Of a stretch of DNA of 64,000 nt, positions 28,601 to 38,000 are shown one piece after another. The translations under genes and the position numbers were made by a program. Source of the stretch: Polydactylus sextarius. Its lineage: Eukaryota; Chordata; Actinopteri; Polynemidae. The notes below the pieces were generated by a model that ran no database searches, had not been told where the DNA came from, and saw nothing but the letters and a program-made list of their open reading frames with translations. Positions within the stretch are counted from its first letter, which is position 1, and each line of letters opens with the position of its first letter. The stretch is from positions 9,832,501 through 9,896,500 of the forward strand of contig CM028926.1 of the NCBI GenBank assembly GCA_016801845.1, written 5' to 3'.

Positions 28601-29272
28601 TTCTACATCTCTCACACACACACACACACACACACATTGTGGTGAGTGTAACCTGGGCTCCCCTGTCTGTGTTGACAGGTGATTGATGAGTCTCTGGATG
28701 TTAAAGAAGTGGTTTTCAGTGCAGAGAGAGTCAGCTTTATGCATGATGATGAGCTGGTGAGTATAGCGGCGACAGCAGCAGCGGTGGTGGAGGCGGCGAC
28801 CTCCACAGGGCATTCTGGGTAATTGTAGCTATCAGTAGTAGTGTGGGAGAAGATGAAGATGATTAAAGGCAGGAGGGAGGTGTGGGAGTGAGCAAACAAT
28901 CAGTTCTGCAGCTGATAACTTGGAAAATAAAATAATAAAATAAAATAAAATAAAAAAGCCCTAAAATCCTCTAAACCCCCTCTCGTTTTTTTTTATCTTT
29001 TATTTTATTTTATTCTTTCAGGCTAATATGTTTTGGTTATATCTGCATGGGCGCATGTTTGTTATGTGAATGTATCTGAATGTACACATTGGAAAAAAAA
29101 AACAACTCATATTTTTTTGAATGTGAAACCACACAAACTGAACACAAACTCAGTTTATGTGTGAGAAAAAAAAAACGAGCAAAAACACAAAAAAATGAAA
29201 TAAATAATCCCCTGATGGTTGGTTACATATGATTAGTTTGTGTCATATGTGCCAGATTATGTTGTATTATAA

Positions 29273-29312
<40 letters not shown>

Positions 29313-31093
29313 TGAAGATGTGACAGTCTGACACATTTCACTCATTATCTGTAAAAAAAATCTGCAGAACAGAAGAAACTAGTTACAGTTTTTTCAAAGT
29401 TGTTTATGTTTTAAAGGGAAATTATTCTGTTTTCATCATAACATTTTACTCAGAAACAGAAGAAATTTCCCTTTAAAAAATGGTTCATATATGATGTTTA
29501 AGTAGCATTAAATAGTCATTAAGTGACAGATTATTAGTGATGATGATGATTTTTGTCATTTCTGTTTTTTCACCTACTTTCTGTCTTTTTTTCTTCAACC
29601 TGTCAGGAAACCTACCGCCCCCTGGGAGAGGATTTCAGCTTCGGTAGCAGCGCTCTGATTGGTCTGCTGGTGATTGCTGTGGCCATAGCAACTGTGATTG
29701 TGATCAGTCTGGTGCTTTTGAGGAAGAGGCAATACGGCACCATCAGTCACGGCATCGTGGAGGTAAACACACACACACACACATGCAAACAAACAAGACG
29801 AGCTGCCATCCATCTCAATCCAAGTGTCAGATTTACATTAAATTATCACATGTTATGTAAATGTAACAGGAGTAAACACTCGGTGAATTAGATCATCGTT
29901 TCCCTGCAGCGTTTGCATACGACTCCCTCAACATGTGTCGTCTTCAGAGGACGATGAAGTCCCCAATGTCATTATTTAAAGTGACGGTCCAGAGTCACAT
30001 GAACCAGAGTCTGTTTCACCATGAATATGAGTCAAACTCCCCCTCAAGAGATAATATACGTTGGTTGAAGTAATATCCAGTTTGACCGTCTTTTGTTTTC
30101 ACAGCCAAATAGTTAACAATGAAAATAAATGGGGCAGTCAGCCAAACGTATCTAAATTATCATTTTTAACCACTAATAAAGCTCAAAATATCACTTCACT
30201 TCAGCAGTAGCATGAATAGGGTCCCTACACATAAACTGAAGTACTGATAACTTAGTAAGTGAACCCAGAGTTTATTAAAAACACTGTTTTACAAGACTTA
30301 CCCAACGTCTGGTTTTATAACAACTGGTGATGAAGGTTGTTCCACATCAGCAGATTCAACATTTTTTCTGAACAACAGGTCAATGTGTCTGTGAAGAGTA
30401 AAAAAAAATGATGAATCTGCTGATCTGAAACACCCTTCATCACCTTTCATCGAAGTGAAGTGATATTTTGAGCTTTATTAGTGGTTAAAAAATGACAATT
30501 TAGATACGTTTGGCTGACTGCCCCATTTACTTTCATTGTTAACTATTTGGCGGACAAACTGGATATTACTTCAACCAACATAAAATATCTCTTGAGGGGA
30601 TGTTTGACTTGTCATGTGACTCTGATACAAGTGAAAGTCGTAAAATATTTAAGTGTTGAAACTACATTTTAATGCCTCAACACTTCCAACACCTAATGTT
30701 TTTGACTAGATTATAGAATAAAGAATTGATAGAATATTACATAAGGAAACATTAGGTTATTGTTTTTAAATTAATTGTAACTAAACATCATTGTAGTGTT
30801 GTGACACAGCTTCAAACCAGGTCTACACCTCTAGACTCACCACTTTACAACAGCAACAATGTTTCAAACGAGACAAAACAAACATAGAAGAGTCGTCTGA
30901 TTCATCTGAGATCAAAGGAAAAAGATTCTAATCAATAACCTGATCTGAATCAGCCATGTTGAGCCTCATCGATGTGTTTTACCTGGTGCAGGTCGACCCC
31001 ATGCTCACACCGGAGGAACGTCACCTCAGTAAGATGCAGAACCACGGCTACGAGAACCCCACCTACAAATACCTGGAGCAGATGCAGATCTAA
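12016..31093 (+). CDS. aplp2: Amyloid precursor-like protein 2 (exons 2-18; 5' end outside window)
   Basis: Type I membrane glycoprotein of the APP family, implicated in adhesion and synaptic functions and processed by secretases. Coding exons read: 12016-12189, 13188-13317, 16579-16691, 18012-18232, 18457-18668, 18966-19133, 20640-20773, 21175-21249, 21519-21677, 22071-22199, 24407-24506, 25097-25270, 25953-25988, 27385-27467, 28679-28756, 29607-29762, 30992-31093. Together they are 2244 nt, that is 747 residues plus stop, and every junction keeps phase. Order of domains: E1 (growth-factor-like and copper-binding), acidic stretch, Kunitz inhibitor, E2 helical domain, juxtamembrane linker, transmembrane helix, and a cytoplasmic tail ending in GYENPTY and EQMQI. 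The E2, membrane and tail segments match human APLP2 nearly residue for residue, and the Kunitz exon excludes APLP1. The signal peptide is missing because exon 1 is off the window. Confidence 0.96.
16447..16475. repeat. (TA)n microsatellite
   Basis: Uninterrupted TA dinucleotides, about 14 copies, in aplp2 intron 3. Confidence 0.95.
17219..17860 (+). repeat. AT-rich block with internal duplication, aplp2 intron 4
   Basis: ATAATAATA-type DNA. ACCTCAGCT.TGATTGGTGCAAT occurs twice (about 17199 and 17384), each followed by AATAATAATAAT, so a segment of about 185 bp is duplicated. The part from about 17595 resembles 19530-19720 in intron 7. Confidence 0.65.
18012..18668 (+). CDS. aplp2: aplp2 exons 5-6: end of E1 and acidic domain
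   Basis: Exon 5 (18012-18232) completes the E1 domain with MLLPCGIDKFHGTEYVCC and then turns acidic. Exon 6 (18457-18668) is almost entirely Glu/Asp-rich with short GAG/GAA/GAC runs, as in the acidic region of APP and APLP2. Exon 6 ends in phase 1, which makes the following Kunitz exon (phase 1-1) skippable without a frame change. The codon runs are purine-rich (GAGGAGGAG), so both length polymorphism and alignment error are likely here. Confidence 0.9.
18966..19133 (+). CDS. aplp2: aplp2 exon 7: Kunitz protease inhibitor (KPI) exon
   Basis: A 168-nt exon, symmetrical in phase (1-1), encodes one complete BPTI/Kunitz domain. It has six cysteines and the reactive-site word GPCRA, with Arg at P1 as in human APP and APLP2, predicting inhibition of trypsin-like proteases. 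The core FTYGGCAGNRNNF and C-terminal EEYCMAVC are intact. In mammals this exon is alternatively spliced, and the phase here allows the same: skipping joins exon 6 to the VPPTPQP linker in exon 8. Confidence 0.95.
   Translation, partial: RFAPWRLRPAPAEPLSLAGTSTSVRGSAFASRTGAAPATATISTQRSTAWPCANV
20640..24506 (+). CDS. aplp2: aplp2 exons 8-12: linker and E2 helical domain
   Basis: Exon 8 (20640-20773) starts with the VPPTPQPTDDVD linker and enters E2 (AKEQLEIRHRNRM). Exons 9 (21175-21249), 10 (21519-21677), 11 (22071-22199) and 12 (24407-24506) continue the helical E2 domain with words such as KNLPKAERQTLIQ, VEAMLNDRR, HRILQALRRYVRAENKDR and VMTHLRVIEER. Exons 9-11 are phase 0 at both ends. Exon 12 starts with GTGATGACCCACCTG, and the same word plus its acceptor recurs in the upstream intron (see the array at about 23430-24330). 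Confidence 0.95.
20880..21060 (+). repeat. Dispersed repeat, copy in aplp2 intron 8
   Basis: Carries TTTCTTTCTCTTGGTC, TAGCAGTGATGTTGAA, GGTAAATGTGAGAC, AAGTGAGTTCACTGA and TTGCGTTGATAGTTGTGATC in that order. The same words in the same order are at 54298-54495. Confidence 0.75.
23430..24330 (+). repeat. Intronic tandem array containing copies of the exon-12 splice acceptor
   Basis: Units of about 180-250 bp carry an AACCAGTTTTACTTTG phrase, an A run, TGTC plus a T run, CTTCAGGTGATGA, then TCAGATAT.ATAATAAAACT and AACTGATCAAAAATG. Copies of the acceptor-like part lie at about 23476, 23693 and 24197. The true exon-12 acceptor (24340-24423) has the same layout. A segment of more than 100 bp (CAGATAAAGTCCTAAAC and onward) is repeated almost exactly at 23872 and 24048. 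Confidence 0.8.
25097..25270 (+). CDS. aplp2: aplp2 exon 13: juxtamembrane linker
   Basis: The exon runs from DELLQEQKADMDQF through SSEESVEVP to a divergent end, RSEPEG, and stops in phase 1. The first half matches human APLP2 closely. The second half replaces the human PFHPFHPF-like repeat with a shorter segment (YRPFQVTSLG). It is followed by a 36-nt candidate exon that can be included or skipped without changing frame. Confidence 0.93.
25953..25988 (+). CDS. aplp2: aplp2 exon 14: candidate 36-nt alternative exon
   Basis: Read by eye: acceptor CCAAG ahead of 25953, donor AAAG|GTTGGT after 25988, and a pyrimidine-rich run upstream. The 36 nt are phase 1-1 and encode DLSDSPRAFKK plus a shared Gly. 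Human APLP2 has an alternative 12-residue exon at the same place whose end is also KKG; its skipping gives the L-APLP2 forms. The match in length, phase, position and KK|G ending is the support. The splice signals are only moderate and the other residues are not conserved, so transcript evidence would settle it. Confidence 0.7.
27385..28756 (+). CDS. aplp2: aplp2 exons 15-16: linker before the membrane
   Basis: Exon 15 (27385-27467) encodes GSAMSGLDGLIGAEERVINS and ends in phase 0. Exon 16 (28679-28756) encodes VIDESLDVKEVVFSAERV and a fish-specific SFMHDDEL end. Both align with the human APLP2 words GLIGAEEKVINS and VIDETLDVKE. This segment sits between E2 and the membrane, where ectodomain shedding takes place in this family. 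Confidence 0.92.
28333..28378 (+). repeat. (CTT)n microsatellite
   Basis: About 15 CTT copies in aplp2 intron 15. Confidence 0.95.
29275..29310 (+). repeat. (TG)n microsatellite
   Basis: Uninterrupted TG dinucleotides, about 18 copies, in aplp2 intron 16. Confidence 0.95.
29607..31093 (+). CDS. aplp2: aplp2 exons 17-18: transmembrane helix and cytoplasmic tail
   Basis: Exon 17 (29607-29762) encodes LGEDFSFGSSALIGLL, a hydrophobic helix (VIAVAIATVIVISLVLL) and the stop-transfer RKRQYGTISHG. Exon 18 (30992-31093) encodes the tail VDPMLTPEERHLSKMQNHGY, then ENPTYKYLEQMQI and TAA. GYENPTY is the endocytosis and PTB-adaptor (Fe65/X11/Dab class) motif, and LTPEER is the family's phosphorylation site region. 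This is the most conserved part of the gene and leaves no doubt about the family. Confidence 0.97.
29990..30623. repeat. Large imperfect inverted repeat (foldback element), aplp2 intron 17
   Basis: The left arm, from AGAGTCACATG at about 29990 to about 30208, is matched in reverse complement by the right arm from about 30445 to 30623. Matching examples: CCACTAATAAAGCTCAAAAT with ATTTTGAGCTTTATTAGTGG, and GGTTGAAGTAATATCCAGTTT with AAACTGGATATTACTTCAACC (trimmed to 20 or fewer where quoted elsewhere). An inner pair (about 30324-30375 with 30398-30445) continues the symmetry. The middle holds about 115 bp of unpaired sequence on the left side. No open frame was seen. Confidence 0.85.
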
Positions 31094-31975
31094 CCAGAGC
31101 CTGGAGGGGGCGCTAGAGGAGTCGCTGACCAGAGGACGACAAACCTAAAAAAGGGGGAACATACTACTGACCAATAACACATGACGCTATTGTTACGATT
31201 ATTTGCGAGAAAAAAAAAATCATCCAAACTCTCTCCATTTAACTGGTTTGTTCAAAAAAAAAAAACAAGAAAAAAATAAATAATAATGCTACTACTTCTA
31301 CTACTGCTACTATTGTACTATAGAGCTCTTTTTGATCATGTTTCTGCCATTTTTGCATTTCAGAAAATGTGATTCATCACCGCTGTCTCAGATCAAGATG
31401 TATAACATTTCTTCAGACATTATTATTATTATTATTATTATTATTTTATTTCTGTTTTTTTTTGAAAATGAAAAACAAATCAAGCAAAAATCTAAACATT
31501 TTTTATTATTATTATTATTATTATAATGATTTTATTTTATTTTTTTTTTTTTGAGTCACCATCATCACTACTAATTTTATGATGGTTTTTTTTCTCCAAA
31601 AAAAAAAAAAAAAAAAAAAAAAAGAAATTGGTGTTTTATTTTGTTCTTTCTCTCCTCTCGGTAGATGCTTGTATATGAAGGTTATTTGTACCAATTAAAA
31701 ATGTATAGTGAAACAAAACAAATGAGGAAAAAAAATGAAATGAATCACGAATTATTTACTTTCTGTTCTTTGTTATGATAACAAACAAAAAATATACATA
31801 TACGACATAAACATATATATATTTAATATATATATATATGTTTATTATAAGAGTAGATGTTTTTATTCCACCTTTTTTTTTTTTCTCCCAGGGAAAAGTT
31901 TATGATTGGTTGTGTTTGCAGGCACGCTGTTAGAAACCAGTCGTTAAAGGTGAGAGTGTGTACAGGTCTCCAGCT

Positions 31976-32006
<31 letters not shown>

Positions 32007-33015
32007 TACTCTGAACCCTTAATGAATGAATGTGACAACACACACATCCTCTATTAATAGAGAAACAGAAACAGTAGAAATCCATTAAAATGACGCGTTT
32101 TGATGTGTTGAATGTATTGGGGTTTTTTTTTATTTCCATACTATGTATCAGACAGGTTTTGATTGATTTGATTTTAATACAGATGTGGGAGGGAGGGGGA
32201 GGGGGGGTGATGATGATGATGAGTTGTTTATTAGATAAATAAAACAATAAATGTAGCAGTTGTTAGCTTTGCTGGTCATGAAGCGTAGAACAGGCTCCAA
32301 ATAATCAAAAACAAAACACGAACATATCAAATGAATTGATTGTAACGGATCATTATCGTCGGTATTGAAGCCATTTTTATTTTTGTTTTGTTTTATTTTT
32401 TTTATTTTTTCCCGGGTGGAGAGAGAGCTGGAGGGCTGTGCAGGCAGACAGAGACACACAGAAAGAAGACAAAGCCTGGAGAGCTGGTTTCTGAGTTTAA
32501 AGATGAATAAATATATAAATAAAAAAGCTAACTTGTGTATATTTACAGGTAGAGAATGACACTAGAGTCCTCTTTTCTCTCTCTTAGTATCGTCTTTGTA
32601 TGCCTGTATAGTTGATGTTGCAATCATGGCTTTTTTCTGGAGGATTACCTGTGGTGTGCATTGTTCTTCTATGAAATGATATGATATATAAATATATATA
32701 TATACATATATATATATTTTTAAGTTTTGTTTTCTTTGGTTTTCTATTATTTCTTCTTCTTCTCTTCCTGTGACAGTATCTCTGTATGTGACTGTCTCAC
32801 TATGCACCCAAACGGCTTCAGTCTTGTAACTGCCTGCTTGATCGTGGGACGGGGGGACTGGGAACTAATATAATATGCATATTAGTGATTTTTAAAAAAA
32901 GAAATAAAAATAAATAAATAAATGGAAAAAAAAAAAATCAATGATTGACACCAATGGAAACAGATTCGTGGTTACAGGGGGGAAACACATCAATAAACTC
33001 ACAACTTCCATACGG
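31094..33015 (+). other. aplp2: aplp2 3' untranslated region
   Basis: About 1.9 kb of AT-rich sequence follows the stop codon. It holds ATT/TTA triplet runs (31418-31446, 31502-31524), a 26-nt A run (31598-31623), a CA repeat (31979-32006) and an AT hairpin (about 31807-31850). The last clear AATAAA (32992-32997) is followed by TGTGTCGTC, so the mRNA probably ends near 33015. Earlier AATAAA copies (about 31275, 32900) could give shorter forms. Confidence 0.6.
32992..32997 (+). terminator. aplp2 distal poly(A) signal
   Basis: AATAAA with a GT-rich element (TGTGTCGTC) 20-30 nt downstream. It is the last such pair before the AT-rich spacer. Confidence 0.55.
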
Positions 33016-33019
33016 ATGT

Positions 33020-34850
33020 GTCGTCTTTTTATAGATAAACCGACAAATAAGTTGTTTTATTAACATTTAAATAGATTAATCAATCATTGTTTTACATGTG
33101 CAACTATTTTCTTGATGGATTAATATGTTGATTAATTATTTTATTTAAAAAAAATATAATTAAATAAGTTAAATAATTTAAAAAAAACTAGTTGCTCTCA
33201 CATTTAAATAAAATGTACATTATTTTACATGTGCAACTATTTTCTTTATGAGTTAATATGTCAATTAATTATTTAATTAAAAAATAAACTAAAAATAATT
33301 AAAATAAAATAATTTAATAATTAAGAAATAAGAACTAGTTGCTCTCACATTTAAATAATTTAAAATTATTTCAATAATTTTAAGTATTTTAAATAACTTA
33401 AATAGTTGCACATTTAAAATAAACATTTTAAATGTGCAACTATTTTCTTTACGGATTAATATGTTGATTAATGATTTAATTGAAAAAATGTTTAAATAAT
33501 AAAAATAAAATAAAAAGGTAATAAAATACAAAATAATATAATAAATATAAATATGTTAAATATAATAAAAAAATAATGAAATAATTATAATTAGATAACA
33601 GTAAATAAAACAAATAATTTAAAAAATGATGAAATAAATAAAATAAATAAAACTAGTATTATTTATTTAGTACTACTATTATTTTAAGTGTGAATAACAT
33701 TAAATAAAAAAGTTGAATAAATTTAATTAATTAATTTGATTAAAATTTAATAATTAATACAGAATAAATAAAACTGACAAACTTTGTCATTTATTATTAA
33801 AATATAAAAATTATAATAATATAAAAATAAATAATTATAGTTATTTACTATTAAGGTAGTTGCACATCTATCTATTAATTATCTATTAAATTTATTTTAT
33901 AGTTTTATTACAAGTATGAATTTTTTTCTCTATGAATTAAAATGGCAATGAATTATTTTATAAACAAAAATATTTATTTAAATATCTTTTAAAAATAAAA
34001 TAAAAAATATATAAAAAATAAATAAATAGTATAAAACCTTTTTAGAAAAATATATTATTATTATTATAAAAAATAATAGTTTATTATTAATTATCATTAT
34101 TTAATAGAATTAATAAAATAATAAACCAAGTGGTGAAATAGTTTCACAGCTTCATTTTAAAGGTGTCTACATGTTTACATGTTTACATATTAACCAGATT
34201 ACAGATATTGATCAGATATTGATTCATATTCCTGTGGATTGATGGGGAATTTCCTCGTGAACAGAAACTGTCATGTTGAAATGACTCATCACGTTTTATT
34301 ACTCAACATGAAACATAAAACTGGAAACAACACGACTGATACTAAAAATACGTTGATGAAACTTTTCATTTTAAACGTATAAATATAAATGTTGATACAT
34401 TTTTTAATGTTTTCAGTTAAATTGTGACATTTTAAAACTGCGTTCGAATTTCAAAATAAAAGCCTTCGTCTTTTTTTCTTTTTTTTTCTTCACAACTCCT
34501 CAACAAATTACAAACCTCTCACCCTTATCGAGGTGTTAAATTGTTAATTTCGTGGCTTATTTTCTATTAAAAGACTAAAAACGCATGTGTTGTTTTACCT
34601 GTGGTCACAGGTGTGAGGGAGCGACACGCCCATAGAAACCTGAAGCTCCCGGAAAGAAAAGAAAAAAAAAAAAAAGGAAAAAACTTGTGTTCACCTGCTG
34701 TTTCGTTCATTTTCTCTCTGGTGTGGTCACAAGATCAGACGAGTATAATCTGCTCTGACAGACACTAGTGAGAGGAATCTTATTTTATTTCCTCTGACGG
34801 ACTTTTTATTTTTATTTATAATTAATTACAACCTGTTTTTCTTCTTTTTG
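33020..34850. other. AT-rich spacer between aplp2 and st14
   Basis: No coding exon was seen. 33020-34140 is almost pure A/T with long AAATAAATAA-like tracts and at least three copies of a recurring word (ATGTGCAACTATTTTCTT, see the repeat entry). From about 34140 base composition becomes normal, and the st14 promoter and 5' UTR should lie in 34500-35056. Confidence 0.6.
33090..33480 (+). repeat. Degenerate tandem word in AT-rich spacer
   Basis: The word ATGTGCAACTATTTTCTT followed by an ATTAATATGT-like stretch and TTAATTA appears at about 33098, 33229 and 33431, each embedded in AAATAA-rich DNA. The related word AGTTGCACAT appears around 33403 and 33858. Spacing is irregular (about 131 and 202 bp), as in an expanded and decayed tandem repeat. 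Confidence 0.6.
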
Positions 34851-35056
34851 ATACATTGTTACCAGACTCGTCTCGGCTCCAGGGCTCAGGCCTCCTCTTC
34901 CTCCTGCAGGTTCACCCGGAAAACAACTTTTAAACTAACAGAGGTCAAAGGAAACACTAAAGAGACGAGCAGGTTGATTTTAAGGTCGCTTTTTTTTTTA
35001 ATTTATTAAATTATTTTTTATTCATTGAAGCGGTTTAGTCCAGGTAGTGACCTCTG

Positions 35057-38000
35057 ATGGATTACATGGACAGTGGACTGAGATACACCCCAAACTCGGT
35101 AAGAAAACACCTGTGTGTGTGTTTAACTCTTATTTTGAAGGAGTAATTCTGTTTTTATGTTTAGATTTTATATGTTAGAAATAAATAAAAGGTTGTGTTT
35201 TATAGTTTTGAGACAAACTGGATGAAATAAGCTTCATTTGTTTGTTTTGTTTTTTTTCTTGTGGTTTCACATATGTTTAGAGATGAAGTATTTAGACAGG
35301 ATGTAACTGATGTAACAGACAAACAAGAAGAAGAAGAGTAATCCAACACCTGTGAAACTTTGTGCAGATTAGAGTCTGTTCTTGTTAATCACAGGTTAAT
35401 GATGCACATTAACAATAGACAATAGTCACATGATCCATGTCTTAACTACAACATGAGGACACGAGGTTTCATATTAAAACTTCAGATAACCTCAGTAGGT
35501 GTCAACATCTGTGAAGATCCTGGGCTGAAGCTTGAATTCCTCCAGGTTCCTCCGCCCTGTTGTGACATGTTTCAGTCTGTGTAACCGTCTCTGTTAAGTT
35601 CACTGCAAATGATCACTTTGTAGTGAATAAAAACAAATGTGATCTGATGTTAAAAATAACATACGGATGCTGAGGAATCACTGACAAACGTTATATGAAT
35701 ATTTAATGTCAGATTTCAAGCTTCATTAAGAGTTTTTTTGTTTATTTATTTGATTCATTTGCAGCTCATGAATGATTCACAGCTACAAATACTTTTATTA
35801 GATTTGTGTGTTTGACATGTTTAACTCCAATTAACTCATAAATGTAAGAAGATTTAAGGCTTTTTAAAATTAAAAATAAAACCTGAGTTTAACGTCGTCA
35901 TGTTGATCAAACATCAGGTTCAAACTGAGCCGCTCCTTTGGTTTTATAAAACATTTATAGGTGTCGTGTCATAAAGCTGCATTGCAGTTGTTTTTACAGG
36001 AAACTTGTTGTAATAGGCAACAAAATGAGGTCATAGGATTTTTTTTCTTTTTTATCGCTGTCCAGCTGTGGACAAGCCTTTATGTTAATACTATGGTACA
36101 GCGAGTCCTCAGGAAGTTGTTGTGCTCCACTTTAACTCTGGTTGTAGTTTGCTCCCAGCAGGTTTGACAGGATTTTACATAGTGAAACCTTTTCACTCCC
36201 TCCCCCCTCCTCTTAAGGCCAAATACAGTGAGTCATACGTGAAGTTTAACACACTGAAACTGTCTTTTCTTCTTTGTTTATGATCATATTTTGAATTAAA
36301 ATCTGTTTATTGTTTCTGTTGAAATGTGTCAGAGTTGAGAACAAACCAGATGTTGCAAAGTTTCTCCGTTTGAGGACCTTAAATCAGTCTGCGACATTCC
36401 TAAAATACACAAGTATCTACTTGTTGTCTGCTGTTGTCACTTATCTCAGGATGATTATCTCCTCAGGTGCTGAGAGCCACAGTTTCTATAGTTTCCCCAA
36501 ATATAGACACAAAGTGGAACATGTTTCTTCCAAATCCTAATCCCTTAAATTTGCACTTTTGATTCCATTTAATATAAATTGTTTTGTTTTGTTTTGTTTC
36601 CAGAACAAAGACTGGGACACTGACGTCCAGTTCCTGCCGGCGTCAGATAATAAAAAGCTCGAGAAGAAAAAGGGTCCGGGTAAAATCGGGGCAGTGATCG
36701 GTGTAGTGATCTTTGCTGCCGTGGTCGCTCTTATGACCGGACTCCTCGTCTGGCATTTCCACTGTGAGTGATCGGACACAAATTATTGTTGTTTTTTTTT
36801 TTTATTCAGGTTATTTATTACAGCTGGAAAGAGGGAAGTTATTACCTCCTCCTGTAAGGTCATTTTTTATTTTTTTATTTTTTTGTCGACACCATTTTGA
36901 TAAAAAATGACAGAACCAGTTTGCACCAAACGTGGTTGAAGGACGGGGTGTGGCTCAGAGAAGAAACTCAGCAATTTTTACACGATTTGTTTTTGTTATA
37001 CTGCAAATAATCAGAGTTATTTATGAAAAAATGAATAAATAAAGTGCAGGATTGTTTAGCTTTTAGGGAAGAAGGAAGTTGCACGTCCTGTTGCACATGC
37101 AAATGATTAAAACCTAAAAGATTTGAACTGCACCAGACTTTAAACGTCACTCATCATTGTGTGTCGTCTACAGTTCGTAAAGATGTGCGGGTCAAGAAGA
37201 TGTACAGCGGCTCCATGCGCATCACAAACCAGGCGTTTGAAGACGCGTACGAGAACTCGAACAGCACCGAGTTCATGGCGCTGGCGAAGCAGGTGACGTC
37301 ACAGGTGAGAAGATGACGACGTCGACGACCTCAGACGTTAAACTGACGTGATCAGTTGGTTGATTTAAGTTTCCTCTCGTTTCTTTCAGCTTAAATTAAT
37401 CTACAGCAAAAGTCCACAACTCGCCAAATACTACGTCGGCTCAACGGTTCAAGCTTTCAGGTGAGTAATCGCACATTTATGATTTACTTCTTTATAATTA
37501 CCTTCTGTTTGTAGACGCTTTAGCCATAATTACTCCTTGTTACGTTGCTCTCAGCGAAGGCAGCGTCATCGCCTACTACCTGTCCGAGTTTAAAGTCCCG
37601 TCCGGTCAGGAGGGATCCGTCGACAACGCCATGTCGGCCATCGACAGTCTGGTGGAGAAAGAGAAGCGGACTTTGAACAGACCGAGTAACTCTCTGGTCC
37701 TCACGGACGTGACGTCTTCAGGTAAAAAGAGTCAAAACAAACGACGGACAAACGTCTTAGTATTTGTTTTTAACCAACCGTCGTCATCCTAATGTCATGT
37801 GTTTGTTTCATTTCACAGCTCTCGATTCTCGTCTGTTTTCAACATCATACAGCAGTAAGTAACGTTTCTTTATACGTGCTCAAAAACAGCTTCATTAATG
37901 TAAAATAAGCAGATTTAGTTCAGTGTTTGCATATCAAATATTAACTCAGTGACATCACAGTACTTGTATTTTATTTCAGATAAGATCTCTGCTGTTTGTG

